64,000 nt of DNA from Ascaphus truei (lineage: Eukaryota > Chordata > Amphibia > Anura > Ascaphidae), in assembly GCA_036426205.1 (NCBI GenBank), contig CM071573.1, forward strand, positions 47,780,214-47,844,213. The letters are read 5' to 3'. A program made the position numbers and the translations under genes. Below the pieces are notes generated by a model that ran no database searches, was not told where the DNA came from, and worked only from the letters and a program-made list of their open reading frames with translations. Below, piece after piece: positions 29,340 through 42,150 of this stretch. Positions within the stretch are counted from its first letter, which is position 1. Each line of letters starts with the position of its first letter.

Positions 29340-31190
29340 ATTGCTGAAGTGCACACATCTCTGTACAAAGATTTTTGGCACAAGTCCCATCTTTTGAAAA
29401 GCTTATACACTTATGTACTCTTTGTTTATGCCTGGACTCTCCATAATAAAGTGACTCACCCAATAACACAAAGAGAAGAGAGAAAACTGGGATTTGAACT
29501 GAGTGGCATTACAACTAGACTATCCGTTATTCCTATACTGAAAATCATTTCTATTACTGGACCCATTGATAGAAAAGTAGATAGTAGACAGGTATATCTG
29601 TAATTATCTTATTTCCAAATTTTTTATGCACTCCTGTAGATATATTAGGCTGTAAAAGGCAAATATTCATAGACATCTCAATCAGTACATAGAGAGATAG
29701 TTCTCGTTGGCACTATGTTCAGGGTGTATACAGTATGTGCACATAATTGTCAAAAAAAAAAGTCCCAGAAATAAATCAAAGGTGTAGATAATCCACAGAT
29801 GATCTCTCCAGAAAATATCATGATTTCAGTCATTGATAAGATGACGATTGCCTACTGTACTTCCACTTAGTAAAGTGATATTGGGTAGTAGATAGATCTT
29901 AAACCAGCACTTGGTAGTTCCTTTTCTGGGTGTCCTTAGCCAGTTTGATGAAGTGTAGTATTCTCACAAATAAAGAAAATATATAGGTATAATACAATTA
30001 ACCACAATGAACTAAATACTCACGGAAGACCTAGAGTAACATTCACAAGATCCACGGTCTTTTGCGCTTTAAAACTTGTTGTCCGCAACATGAGATGTAA
30101 AGTACTGGCATCCTACAGCTGGGGTTGGCGTCCCTCTCCTCGCGGCCGCTTCTCACACCCCTCTTCCCCGATGTCGTCATTGTAGCTCCGCCTGCTCTCT
30201 GTAATGCTCCAACTTTAGACCCCACCCAACACGTTTCGTAACCGAACTGGTCACTTCCTCAGAGGCATACCTGTAAAGAAGAAAAAGAACAAAGCGCACA
30301 ACTCTCATAGAGTAAAAAAGTAATTGGAATGTGACAATATTCAAGTGTAAATGATTACACGTACAGGAAAGACTAATCATATAAGCAGGGCATGTTCAGG
30401 GTACAGTACATGCTACCACTCTGGAAGATAGGAACTTGCTCCGTGAGGCTCTTTCAGCATACACTGCTACCAGAAAAAGAAACAATGTGCGCTGTCCTCA
30501 AATTCCCATCTCTTCACAGCCTATGTGAATTTCCCTGCAGCTCCCAATCTCCCGTGATCAGCAGGGCAATATCCACATGCAAATAAAACCAAAAAGGGGC
30601 GCATAAGAGAAAGCACAGAGACAAAATAATGCACTTAAACACAATTTATATATACACTTGTAAATTAAACTATATGAAACATGTACATCACACTTTAAAA
30701 TAAGAACGGATCACATAATCCAAATTAACACACAACACCAAGAGAAGGCAAGCCTCAATGATTCCAAGGCACTCGTGTCATTTCCCAGATGACATATAGA
30801 ACGAAGGGTAAAGGCTTACGTGATAGAATTCAGCCAAACCAATTCTCCAAACGGCGCCCTCATGGGTGTATGTGTGCGCAGCTTCCGGAGTTAGTCACCA
30901 CGAACCCTACGTTGCTGCCTGTGACCTCACCTCACTTAATCAACAACATTTTGTTATTAATAGTACAGCTCAACCCCGTTATAGCGTGATCCTCTATAAC
31001 GTGTGTAGCCCTGCTTCCTATCGAATGCAGGCCACTACCATATGCTGTATTACCTGTAGGCTCACAGGGCCTAAGTCTCTGCCACGGAGAGCCTGGGGTA
31101 CTCACACAATAATTATACACGGTGCAGCGCCTCCACCTGCGACAGCTTCTGGCAGAGGGGAAGTGGGTCTTCGCAGGACTTATATACTGT
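29340..31190. other. Repeat-derived DNA with PLE tail, no gene
   Basis: No gene is supported. 29750-30370 has the look of a PLE 3' region, including the hairpin motif at 30232-30261. The other frames are short and unrelated to known families. Confidence 0.4.
30232..30261 (-). other. Hammerhead-like hairpin with 6-bp stem
   Basis: The - strand reads CTGAGGAA, stem GTGACC/GGTTAC (one G-U pair), then GAAACGTG. Confidence 0.45.
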
Positions 31191-31345
31191 ACTAGCTGAG
31201 AGACCCGGCGTTGCCCGGGATGTAATTTTGGGGGGGGGGGGCGTACGACAGGGTTAGGCTTCCCCCCCCCCCTTGACAGCTAGGTGGGTGACTGAGTTGA
31301 CTGAGTGTGTGGGTGACTGTGTGGGTGGGTGGGTGACACTTGACT

Positions 31346-31393
<48 letters not shown>

Positions 31394-31395
31394 AT
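31190..31395 (+). repeat. Dispersed repeat start plus (TG)n microsatellite
   Basis: It opens with 'tagctgagagacccggcgtt' and 'gcccgggatgtaat', a phrase repeated widely in animal genomes, followed by poly-G, 'gggtgactg' units and about 20 TG dinucleotides to 31391. Confidence 0.6.
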
Positions 31396-31989
31396 ATGCT
31401 ATTTATGAGTGTATGTGTGTACTGTATGTTTGTATATGTGTATGCTATTTATGATGTTGAAATGTTGTGTAAACAATTTGTCTTTATTTGATCCCTCTGA
31501 CTTCCATTTACATTTGCTTAAACAATAGCCTTATTTTTTTTATGAAGTAGAGTTTTTCTTGCGAACTTTGCGGTTTTCCAATACACAATAGTCACATAAA
31601 CCCCTCCATTCAAGAGGTTGGCAGAGCAGTAAGTCTTGCTCAGCTAAAAATGGGGAGTTAAGATTCAGAAACCAGATCCCCATTAATATACAGTACTGCA
31701 ATTTGCTTTCAGCTGATATGGCTGCTCAGAAATAAAAAGTACTAATAAAGCATTAATTTTCTCAGTGTGAACAGCTTGTGCTTTTGAATAATAAAGTTTT
31801 TGAAACTTCATGAACAAGAGAGCAAAGAGCTTTCAAAGACTGAAAATATGAGCTAGCAATTCACTTGCATCAGTTTGCTCTGGCATAAAATATAGGACCA
31901 TTGAAAATCATGTTTATGACCATTACACTGAACTCTTGAATCTAGAAGAGAATATGCAGAGATAAACAAAGACAGGATTTACCAATGAG

Positions 31990-32350
31990 AGATGTACCAG
32001 TACAGCAAAAATAAATCCCACTTGTGCTGCATTTGCATGTCTCAGACAGGTCTGCAACCCTTTCTTTCCCCATTATCGCTTATTATACAATGCTTCCACT
32101 GCAGCCGGGGATTCTGGGTAAAGACATGTAAAGGAGCACTCACCGTGTGTCGCTCTTTTGGGGTCCATGTTAAAATGGACAAGAAGTTCAGAGTGACACA
32201 CGGTGAGTGCTCCTTTGCATGTCATTACCCAGAATCCCTGGCTGCAGTGGAATTATTGTATGCTAAACGATAATGAGGCAAGACAGGGTTGCAGACCTGT
32301 CTGAGACATGCAAATGCACCACAAGTGGGATTTTTGTTTGCTGTACATTG
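31990..32350. repeat. Large foldback element
   Basis: Arms of about 165 bases (31993-32160 and 32185-32348) are near reverse complements, from 'tacagcaaaaataaatccca' to 'tgggatttttgtttgctgta'. The centre includes 'cactcaccgtgtgtcgctc' and its complement. A piece of the same family lies at 47229-47280. The following 32380-32460 ('ttgaacttgacatatgtctt') is a common SINE/LINE tail. Confidence 0.75.
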
Positions 32351-32577
32351 TACGATGGAGGTTTTTGTCATTTTTCTTTAACCACCATAAATGTAGCATA
32401 GGTTGAACTTGACATATGTCTTTTTTCAACCACATCTACTATGTAACTTTTTTAATGGCCAAAGAGAGATGCAAACTTTGGTACATACCGTATTATTGGG
32501 TTAGTATTATTATAACATTGCTCCAAGTAACAATTATTTCGCTAAATCTTCTCATAGAAATTGCTCTTATCCCTCAC

Positions 32578-32946
32578 TAGGGTTGCCAGGTGGTTTCTCC
32601 AAAAATACTTGACACAAAGGTGAAGGGTGCGACACACACCTCTCACCGCTCCATGCGGTTTCCTCCTCTCCTTGGCTCCACCCCCAGGCTCCTTACACCT
32701 CCATCTGATTGGCTGCTGCTGGGTAATGCAGCCAATCAGGATGGAGGAATCTGCCCAGCCCCCTAGCAACAGCCCTGCTTTCTCCCTGCTCAGGGGAAAT
32801 TCTGCAGCCCCCCATGCCGTCACGTCACTATGTCCAGGGAGGTAATACCGGATACATACATATTCTGTATTACCTCTCATTTTTTACTGGACAGTCTGTC
32901 CAAATACAGGACAGTTCGGTTCAATACTGGACACCTGGCAACCCTA
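32578..32946. mobile_element. MITE with 15-bp perfect TIRs
   Basis: TAGGGTTGCCAGGTG at the left and its exact complement at the right (32932-32946) enclose about 370 bp. The subterminal 'ccaatcaggatgg/ccatctgattgg' is also inverted. There is no coding capacity. Confidence 0.75.
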
Positions 32947-33879
32947 TTAACTGATATAAACAGCTAACTGACACAAACAGCCGACCTGTTAATGAGGCTT
33001 AGGTTACATTTGACATACATTTGTTTGGTAAATCGTGAAACATATGATTTTCATATGATATGATGTGGGGCTAAGAGAGGAGAAATTTGTCTGCAGGGAC
33101 TTTCCAAAGGGAGTGATCTATCAAAGAGTCTCCCAACTGCAAAACTGGGGCGAAAAGATTGCACCAGATTTACTGTATTAGGAAATACATTCCAATTGAA
33201 ATAAATAAACATTTTCTTGAATGATACATCAGGTGTAGTTTTGAACCAGTTTACCCCAATTTTGCAGCCCAGAGACTTTAATATCTGACCCCCCAGTTCC
33301 TATGTTCCAATATATTATGTGCTCCATGTACTCTATTCTTCACACATCAATTTGCATGAGGGAAAAGTAAAAGGGATGCTAAAGTATGTGTAAATTACAA
33401 TGTTCTTTAACGCTCTCCATTTAACAGTAGAACATGCTGTACACAGTATATTATTGGCGCTTGTTACATTCGTTTTCATGCAGGTTTCCATTACCGGAAT
33501 TAACCACTTAAATGTGCTACGGTTTTATTCTGGAGGGTTCCCTGAGCTGAGGGGAATGCTGCTTGAAATCATCTATTCAGAGAAATACAAAATCAACTAG
33601 CAACATCACACACACGGGACAGTACTTGTCTTATTGGAAATCCTTCAATCATTATAGTGACCTAAAACTAAATATAACCACACAGAAGATAACAGGCTGG
33701 GCATGTGAAGATAATAAGGGAATTAACACTGAGTGTGGCATTCTTAAAACAGGGCTCCCTTTTATAGGGACAGGTATTTTGTTGTGGTGAAAGATTTATC
33801 TCAAAATTGAAATGTCTGTATAGGAAAAAGATATCATAAAGCTGTGATACAAACGTAAAATAAACGACATTAAAATGTG

Positions 33880-34320
33880 ATACAGGCAGTCCTCGGTTAT
33901 CCGACACAATGCGTTACTCAAAATGGCGTTGGATAACGAAACGTTGTAAAGTGAAACACGTTTTCCCATAGGAACACTGTTTAAATGAGAGGTTCCGTTC
34001 CTGAAGGCATTTTTAATCCTAAAATACACAAAATATTTTACGCAGACAATAAGATATGCAGCACACACATAAATTATATAGTGCATATACTGTATTATAT
34101 ATATATATATATATAATATAACATAATATAATATAAAAATATAATATATTATATAGTATAATATATATATTATATACACATAAACAACTTTGCAAAGTGT
34201 CATAAGAGCGTTGGATAAGCCGTTTCGGCGTTGTAAAAATGAACATAGGTATGCATTGCATAGCGTTGGATAAGCCATTCGTTGTAAAACGAAGCGTTGT
34301 AAAACGAGGACTGCCTGTAT
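33880..34320. mobile_element. MITE with TA-flanked 'CAGGCAGTCCTCG' TIRs
   Basis: The ends TACAGGCAGTCCTCG and CGAGGACTGCCTGTA are exact complements with TA at the borders, as for Tc1/mariner-type elements. An AT-repeat (34085-34170) fills the middle. Confidence 0.8.
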
Positions 34321-35200
34321 CTAATAAATGTGATAAAAGTAGATTCTACCATAAAAAACTGCACATTGTCACTGCAAAGCCTTTGTTGCAAGACCCACCC
34401 GCCAGTAGATGTCTTGTTAAGGGAGCCTTGTAGGATTAAGTAGAAAACATTTTTTTACCTCCTACAGTACTTCCATCTCTTCAAAATAAACATTGAAATC
34501 TCACTTTATAGATATACTTGGCATATAAAGAGAATAGAATTATAGACTTATAATGTAGATGTGATGTGAACAGCTTCAAAAACCGTGGTGCTACTAATAC
34601 ATTTGGACAACATAAAAAAAAGAAAAACATAGGTATATTATACAAAATATATGTGACAGATACTGTATGCAGTTATCTTACGTGATTGTGTGTAACGTAG
34701 ACAAAGCTTGTTCTACAGTGTATCCTTACACGCAGTGAAATTATTATAAGAAGAAATGTAATAGATACTTAAAGAAAGAAAGAGGAAGAATGTTTCACTG
34801 GCTAGATCTTCCCACCCTGAGGAGTTTGGGTGGGGTCAGTCCTGAGTTGTATCAGTCTTTTGTGTTCTTTCTCACAGGCTTCTAGGAAGATGTCACGATG
34901 TCCGTGCTGTGGTATAAAGGATGAACCTGCCTTCAATAGACAATGAGTTTCATGAATGAGTACTCACAAACTACTGTATATCACGTGGACTTACTGATCC
35001 CCTGCACCAAATATAGACCCTCTTCTGCTGGCTTTAATATTACATCTGTTTCTCTTTTAAGTTTTCTGTCCTAGGAGGCATGGCTGAAATAATAAGACAA
35101 AGTACAAAAGTGATTAACACTGAACATGTCCTCCATAGTATCTGATTTCTTCTCATTGTGCTAAGACTTCCTACCATTATTTTAGGAGAGGTGATAGAAC

Positions 35201-35208
35201 ATAAATAC
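35201..35208 (+). promoter_or_regulatory. TATA-like box of single-WAP gene
   Basis: cATAAATA lies about 85 bases before the start codon, the same spacing as in the two-WAP gene. The upstream 300 bases are not otherwise distinctive. Confidence 0.35.
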
Positions 35209-35286
35209 ACAGAGAGTCCCTTCAACTCTTCACTTTAACACTTGTTTCTGTTCTAGCCTTTTCAGTGTCTTGAGGACGATTCCACT

Positions 35287-35359
35287 ATGCTCAGAGTTGT
35301 GATTCTCTCTGCTCTCCTGGCTCTGACTTTGGCTCACGGTGGCGGTAAAGGTATCTATG
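35287..35359 (+). CDS. Single-WAP gene exon 1: signal peptide
   Basis: ATG at 35287, donor G|gtaagg, phase 1. Hydrophobic core VVILSALLALTLA, then a glycine-rich spacer GGGKGIY. Confidence 0.8.
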
Positions 35360-38300
35360 GTAAGGCAAAAATGAATCAGTCATTCTACTGTGCAGTATTT
35401 GTCCTTTTACATTGCTCCTTTTACCTTCCTCTGTCAATCATGACCTCCTTTGCTTAAAATAATTTTGTACATGAGTCACATATTCCCTTTTTTCTGTATT
35501 ATGTAGTGTTACTATGTTACCACGTGTGACTATGAACAGACTCCATGGCTCTCCACCGCAAGAGACAGATTTCATGTGTTAGCGATCTCTTAGATTCCTG
35601 TGGCACTATTTCATCCAGTAGGCAGAGGAATCCCCAATGGTTTTACATCCAAGATTCCATGCATTTCTATGTCACAGAATGTCTCCTTGTGGTGAGCGGG
35701 ACTTCACTTTGTGTTTCTCTTTGTCAGACTCTTCATCAGCAGAGGAGGTTGGAGAAAAGCGAGGCCACTGCCCAAGGGATATCTTAAATAACTCCTTCCT
35801 GGCTCCCTGCCCTACCTCCTGCCCTAATGGCGCAAACTGCTCCGCCTTAAACTGCTCTTCTGACACCAACTGCACAGGAGTCCAAAAGTGTTGTAAATCC
35901 AGCTGTGGGTTGAAGTGTATGGATCCTGAATACAGTGAGTATTTTTAAACTTGTATTACCATACATTACTGTACCCTAACCCAGGAGTGTGCAAACTTTC
36001 TGCACTGTGCCCCCTTGCCTGCTCAGCCCCAATGCTTGCGCCCCCCATTAGCTAGCAACTGGCGGCAAAAGACGTCGTAGGGTCATGTGATGTCACATGA
36101 TACCGCGGCGTGATTTGATGCCGCGTTGCCATGGTGACACATTGCCCGAAGCCAAGGTAAATAAGTTACAGAAGCCTTGCGCGCTCCACGGCATTTAATT
36201 TAAATGCTTTTGGGAAGAGTGCGGGTCTTCTGTAACCATCACACCCACCCAAAAAAAAAATCTGCCCCCAGTTTATGCACCCTTGCACTAACCCTAGCTT
36301 GCGGTCAATAATACCATACATTTGTAATGTTGTTAGCACCATCTCTATGTACAACTAGTTTGTCACTTGTTATATTTAATCATAACATGACTTACCCATA
36401 CCTCGTGCTTGACCCCTCTCCCATTCCCAATAAGCTACAACTTTTATTTATAACAGAGAAATATTCCATATTTATCCATAACTAGGGACCCAGCCAGATT
36501 GCTCTGCCCACATCTTAGTATGTGAGGTACCGCCCTCACATAAGATCCCTGTATAATGCACTCAAAGTACCTAGATAAGTATCATATTACCATGATTTAA
36601 TAATCAAGAATACCAATATTCTAATAAAAAGGTATATCATACATCTCATATGTACCACTAACCTAAAAAAAATAGTAAAATAGAAAATAATAAAGTTTTA
36701 TTTCTACAGCAATGACGCAAGAGTAACATTCACAGTGATATTAAAAGTCCCCAATGAGGGGCTAATGAATACTGCCTACTAAAAACAAGTAATATATCAA
36801 AGCAGAATATTAGTATAGCGGTACCAATCGGTATCCAAATGGTGTAATAATATCCCTTACACTTATGTAATGTCTCTATGTCAGCAAGATATCCATAGAT
36901 AGATGTTATGTCCTGAACCTATGTTAGAGATATAGAGATAAAGATAATGATAGTCCTGTTAGAATTACAGATAATGCTTATAGTATAAATCTGTGGTGTT
37001 AAACTCATACAGTAGGCGCTTGTATAATTATCAACCAGAGACCACCAAAATCATGGATATAATTCACTAGTATAACAGTATATAATTACATCAAAGTGTA
37101 GATATGACCCCTTTTACATTGTGCAGGTACTTGGTTGTAATAATGTACCACCAACAGTCAGTAATGGAAAAGGAAGGGGTTAATACTCATGTATAGCCAT
37201 AAGGTTTAGTCAGCATAGGTACATGTTGTGGTAAAAGCTGACGTGTAATAGGATCCGTCTAGGCTAGTAACTTATACATAGACACTGGGCTGATTTAATG
37301 TAGCTGATCACAATGAATATCAAGCTATATTAATGTTAAGTTACATTGAAAGCTTCACACAGAATAACCATTATAGGTAGCATAGAAGCTGATGTCGGTG
37401 GTATATCGCCATACGACCTGATCCCGAAACACTTCCGCATACCGCCACCTCACGTGTTGTGGCGTCACCCAAATTCCCTACGCACGTTTCGTGTACAGCC
37501 CGTACACTTTGTCAGGGGAGGAGGGGTGCATTGTGCAGTGGCGTCATATTTCTTTTATCCCCAGCAAGGTGGGAGTGTCAATTAATATTTATCCCTGTGC
37601 ACCCTAGTATTCATTTGTCAGTAGGAGTCGCTATTTCCGTCCACATCTACCGGGGCTCGAAAGATACTTTCAACTCGTGCTTATTTAGCCATTCAGTACC
37701 TTAGTGTGAATGCACAGAGCCCCCATCGGAAGGTGACTACCACATCAACCAAACCAAGGCAGGATGGCACCCCCTTCCACAAGTTAATAGGCAATAGGAT
37801 AAAAGGGGGGGGGACCCCATAGGCAACACCCGAATATGGGTGAAACGCATCAGAGTTGCCTACGGGGTCCCCCCCTTACAATGCCACTACCTAATCCCCT
37901 GTATCCAGGCGGGGAATCGACCACTTCCCTCCACTCATCCCCTCCTTCGCTTATCCCCCACTACTCATATTCATCTCTCCCTGCCCCCCTGTGTAAGTGC
38001 CCTAAAACTAACCATTCCCGGCTGTGGTTTTTGCTGCGCCGCTCCCTGCTGCTTTGCCACATGCAGCCACACCCCCGCTCCTTCTCATACTGCGTCCTGT
38101 CCTCGCCGTGCTCGCTGGTCCTAACCTCGCCGCTGGAGCCCGCACTTCTACTACAGATGGGTAAAAACATCAAACTCTGTTTTCTAACACTTTCCTCCAT
38201 AACCCACTCTGTGAGGCAAAATTGATTGACAAATTTGGTCCAATATCTTTCTGCGCGGTTTTTACCCTGAATCCGATCATGCATCCAATCTGTGCGAATT

Positions 38301-41027
38301 CTACTGGGAAAGGCGTTCCAATGACCATCCGTGAGAACTCCCCCTGACAAATTCTCCCCCTTTTGCGAAATCCACACAAATTCTGCCACAAATCTATGAC
38401 CTAATTCAAATTCGCACCTCCAAGCCAAAATGTCTATGCAAAATCGGTCTATTCATTCAAAATCCGCTCTTCTTGTCAAAATACACGCCAAATCCGCCCC
38501 TATACACCAAAATCCGCGCATACTGCTCAATTCACCCACAAATCCGCAACACTTACTAAATTCCCACTGAACCGTGGAATCCGCACATCACCCCAACTCG
38601 ACGCCATCCGCCGGCAGATCTCTGAAAACAACAATCCGCCAACGGATTCCAGAATCCGCAACCGGTCCACCTCGCCAACTGTGCCTAAACCAGCCACCCT
38701 TGCCAAAACCAACCCCAAAAATCTGCAGAGAGAGAGAGAGAGAGAGAGAGAGATCGGGAGTAGAAGTAAATATGTATGCTACAAAATTATCATGGTGGTA
38801 ATGGGTATTTGTGTTTAGGAATGATTCGCCAGGAATCATATTTTGGGGGGGGGGGAAACAATAAAAATAAAATATGTTGCCTTTTTGGACAAATCTCTAG
38901 AATCAGCCTATTTTAGATTGAATTAGATACAGTATGGAAACAGAGATAGTGACAAACAGTAACTTAAATAAATATTCCCAATATTACACCTGCTTGCTAA
39001 GGACACCCCAACTCACAAAACAAACAAAAAAGGAGTGTATGACCTGTCACAGAATTCTATAGATGACAGATTGGGATATCCAAACAGGGATTCAGGGAAG
39101 GGGGCACGTTAAAAAGCACCCAGTCTATCAAATGATGAATTCCCATTACTTGTAAAGCACAGGTAAACAATACCTGCAAACCATCTACAAGTATATGTCT
39201 GTATCATATATTATTACTAATATATATTTATAGTATTATATATTATATATAGATACATATATACTAATCTATAATATATATATTAGCTTCAACACCTTGA
39301 GGCTGTAGGCTTTCCATTAGTGTTATATATCTCCCGTCCTGATACCTGAAAGTTGAGTCTGTTTTGATATAACACACATTTCTATAACTCTGCCCTTGTT
39401 AGAGACAGTCTGCCGAGAGGATGATGACTGTGCAGGGACCCTGATCTGCTGCAGAAAGAGCTGTGTCACTGTCTGTGTCACCCCCAAACCTGCCAGCCTC
39501 CCGAACAAGAACAGAAAGGGACCGGTAACCGAGCATTGTGTCTTCTTTCTTTTGATCTTCACTTACATTGATTCTCTTTATAATGTATATAGTTTCCCTT
39601 ATTTTCCCCTCCCTTTTTTTGTATCTCTGTTTCTGTCTTCCTTGTTCTGTACTGTACCTCTGGGAGCTCTTCTAGCCCTTTTAGGACATAATTACTTGGC
39701 CTCTCGATAGGTGCCTTGACACGGATGGAAATATACTTGAGCAATGTCATTGGGGGTCTTTGCTCCAAGTTTTGCACCATGCGCGTCACCTTGCGATTTG
39801 GGAAGTGTCAATAGGAGGAGATAGGGAATTGCACAGATTATAGATGAGACTCTAGGGCCTATTCACTAAATCTCGATAAAATCAGGGCATTTGTGATCGA
39901 CTTTGTATTGTTTTATCGCGCTATAAAACTTTTTTCAAATTTCGTTTAAAAAATGAAATCGAATTACTAGTTTTTTTTTTCTAAGTGTTATCGTGCTATA
40001 AGTGTTTGTTTAAACTGCAGCCTGGAAGAGTTGCACGGAGACGCTGCATCTCCATGCTCGGCTCTAACAGGCGATCGTGCAGTTTAAATATTAATTTTAA
40101 TACTTGTGTGCGGGAGCTGGGGGTCTCCTGAGCTGAACCGCATTGATTTCAGCCTCGGGGACCCCCTGCTTCCCGAGATACAGGCCCTGTATCCCCATCA
40201 TTTTTAAAGCCTTTGCGTCACGTGACCGGGGGATTTAAACACTGCAGGAGATACCGGCACCCCATACTTGGGCCTGTATCTCGGGAGGAGTAAACCCCTT
40301 CATTACCATAGCGGTGGAAAGTTTCTGGTATTTAACCCTTTCATTACCTTAGCAGTTACCTGCTAAGGTAATGAACCTGGTTGAAATGTTATTTTTATTG
40401 CACAGGATTGATACCTGCGGGTCTCCGGGGGTTTGCAGGCTTCCGGTACCTAGTGAATTGCAGTTTCTGGGGAAAAAAGTGATTTGGGACTTTTTTTGGC
40501 TTCTCGTATGACTTTTTTTTGTCAGAGGGTTAAAGCTTGTTAAAAAGCCGTTAGAGCGCTATGCTGCCCTGTTATAGAAATTTAGTGAATAGCAAAACAG
40601 GCAATTTCGGGTTTTAAGGGCATTTAATGTGCATTAAGCCACTTATTGAAGTTTAGTGAATGAACCCCTCTGTGTGTGTGTCACTTTTATATCTTGTGTT
40701 TGTGCCAATAAAATGCTGGTGGAAACTTTTTTGGCTAGTAATTTGCAACAAATGTAAGAAACTCTATCTTTAGATGCAAAAACAAGCATAAAACAAACAT
40801 CTCTGCACAATTTCTGCCTCATTCATTTCTAACAGAACAGACTGATTGGGTGGTGCTTTTGTCCAAGTAACATGTCTGCTTTTGATTATTAATTGTACTT
40901 CCTCTTTCAAGACGTGATGCATTTCTGGTACTTTTTCACTGGATCGCAGTCTGAAAATTCAGAAAATAAATTGTCTAAAATACACTTATTCTTTTTATAT
41001 GTTTTGTAGAAAGGAAGATCCAAGTGA
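35287..41027 (+). CDS. Secreted protein with one WAP and one half-WAP domain
   Basis: Exons 35287-35359 (signal peptide MLRVVILSALLALTLAHGGG), 35728-35934 (WAP domain), 39403-39524 (second cysteine block) and 41010-41027 (last six codons, KGRSK stop) join in frame to 139 residues. The first domain has HCPRD, NCSSDTNC, QKCCKSSCGLKC and ten cysteines, two more than usual. The second block TVCREDDDC, ICCRKSCVTVC keeps only cysteines 3-8 of a WAP domain, so three disulfides at most. The C-terminus is basic. WAP proteins act outside the cell as protease inhibitors or antimicrobials; the target here is unknown. The leader resembles that of the gene at 46078, which suggests a shared origin. AATAAA lies at 41140. 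Confidence 0.85.
35728..35934 (+). CDS. Single-WAP gene exon 2: WAP domain
   Basis: The acceptor is ctctttgtcag, the donor A|gtgagt, phase 1 to 1. It begins with an acidic/serine spacer (SSSAEEVGEKR), which ends in a dibasic-like KR, and then the cysteine-rich core. Confidence 0.85.
35976..36294. mobile_element. hAT-like MITE
   Basis: The ends CAGGAGTGTGCAAAC and GTTTATGCACCCTTG are inverted and flanked by about 7 shared bases (CTAACCC), near the 8-bp duplication of hAT elements. The inside is GC-rich with no coding region. It lies in intron 2 of the single-WAP gene. Confidence 0.6.
36300..37440. other. AT-rich intron DNA, PLE-like UTR
   Basis: No exon, tandem repeat or TIR is clear. The text resembles the non-coding parts beside other PLE tails in the window and leads into the hairpin motif at 37485. 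Confidence 0.35.
37485..37516 (-). other. Hammerhead-like hairpin with perfect 6-bp stem
   Basis: The - strand reads CTGACAAA, stem GTGTAC/GTACAC (perfect, loop gggct), then GAAACGTGCG. Confidence 0.45.
37800..37880 (+). repeat. Second PLE end with inverted flanks
   Basis: 'ggggggggaccccataggca' at 37806 and 'tgcctacggggtccccccct' at 37857 pair around 'acacccgaatatgggtgaaacgc'. It is a long hairpin of the PLE-tail type, facing the motif at 37485. Confidence 0.55.
38150..38890. mobile_element. 'aatccgc'-rich MITE, plus (AG)n
   Basis: It begins 'ctacagatgggtaaaaac' and is full of diverged 'caaaatccgc' units to 38670, like 19265-19612. An (AG)13 run sits at 38727-38752. The long - strand open frames follow from this repeat. 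Confidence 0.5.
39403..39524 (+). CDS. Single-WAP gene exon 3: half-WAP block
   Basis: The acceptor is gcccttgttag and the donor CCG|gtaacc, phase 1 to 0. It encodes the C..D..C, CC, C, C pattern. It lies 3.5 kb from the previous exon across a repeat-filled intron. Confidence 0.75.
39853..40665. mobile_element. Non-autonomous TIR element (GGGCC..CACTAA family)
   Basis: The ends 'agggcctattcactaaatct' and 'aagtttagtgaatgaacccc' are inverted. It shares the 'gagctgaaccgcatt..cagcc' module with 3322-4275 and the 'accccttcattaccatagcgg' module with the start of the window. It lies in the last intron of the single-WAP gene. Confidence 0.6.
41010..41027 (+). CDS. Single-WAP gene exon 4: last codons and stop
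   Basis: The acceptor is atgttttgtag. The phase-0 frame reads KGRSK then TGA. It continues as 3' UTR to the poly(A) signal. Confidence 0.6.
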   Translation, partial: KGRSK

Positions 41028-41139
41028 GACAAGAAGGGGCGTATCACCGACAGTACACACAACATCATCTTGTTTTCCTAGGAGACAAAATTGGATCAAC
41101 TTCTCTATGCAAAAAGTAGAGAACAATAATGACCAATAT

Positions 41140-41145
41140 AATAAA
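41140..41145 (+). terminator. Polyadenylation signal of single-WAP gene
   Basis: AATAAA about 113 bases after the stop codon. Confidence 0.55.
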
Positions 41146-41338
41146 TTGTAGCAAAAATATCAGTTGTACTGTGTTGTATTTATTATAAGCTTCATTTTCT
41201 AGTTGTATCAAAGAAGCACTTTATAACGGCTGGGAATGAGTGCTTCATGTGTGTGGTGATTAAGGAATAATTCAGTATATAGAATAACTGGAAAATGCAT
41301 TGCCAGAATATTGTATTTAGAGACAATTATTATACTGT

Positions 41339-41610
41339 CGCGGCCGAGTTTATTTGAGCATTTGCCCGGTCTCGGCCGCGACAGTAACCTGGCGCGCGCC
41401 GGAGCGGTCCTCCGATCGGGGCTTCCCCTTCCCCTCTCCGGGTCCGCCGGGTCCCCCGGAACGTCCCACCGCCGTCCTCACATCTGCGGGACACCAGGGC
41501 TCCCTCGGGGAGCCCTGGGCACGAGTACAGTGATGCACAGCACGCCGAGGGGCTGCGGCTTGCAAGCCGGGACATATCCCGGCTTGCGGAATGAGCCGCA
41601 CTCAAATAAA
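41339..41610. repeat. GC-rich repeat starting with a hairpin
   Basis: 'ctgtcgcggccgag' at 41336 pairs with 'ctcggccgcgacag' at 41371, followed by CpG-rich DNA (cgcgcgccgg) to about 41600. The contrast with AT-rich flanks suggests a recent insertion. The open frames on both strands have no family match. Confidence 0.5.
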
Positions 41611-41689
41611 GTGTGCCGCCTGTGTATGTATCAAGGTCCATAATTATGCCAATCACTACTTTTCCTTACTAATCAACACTCACAGATCC

Positions 41690-42150
41690 GGTCCACGTCT
41701 CTGTGTTTGACTCCCTCCTTCTTCTTCCCCCACGGTCAGGGTGAATGCAGAGAGAGCAAGTTCAGTAAAGTGCAAAATATTTATTGAACAAATCACAGCT
41801 CCACACTTACATAGGAAAGTTCGCATCGGGACAGCAGGGTCCATGTAGACGTCAGTAACAGGAAGATCCCTGCTTCCACGTCCGGTTGCAGTGCTGGAAT
41901 GTCAGCTGAGCGGAGAGAAGACACCAGTTTTAAAGCGTGTGAGAAAACAGTTAGATGCAATAAGCAAGTCAGTGAAGCGGCATAGGAAATACAAAGCGTG
42001 CAATGACAGGGGGGTAGTTTCCTGCCGCAGCGGTAGGGATACATACACGGTCGCGACTAGCTCCCTCTACGCACACCTGTCCAGGAAAGCCCAGAGAAAT
42101 ATAGTAAAAATGTAATATGTGGATATGTTTAAGCTGTACGTAGAGGGGCG
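41690..42150. other. Probable retroelement non-coding DNA
   Basis: No gene. The text runs into the DIRS-type fragment that follows and may be its upstream part. Confidence 0.3.

Noticed and set aside
33796..34278. 160-codon Tyr/Ile-rich frame on the - strand.
   Set aside because: It spans a MITE and its AT repeat; the hydrophobic look comes from TA dinucleotides.
41311..41656. Overlapping open frames on both strands in GC-rich DNA.
   Set aside because: They arise from high GC content in a repeat; no motif or splice support.
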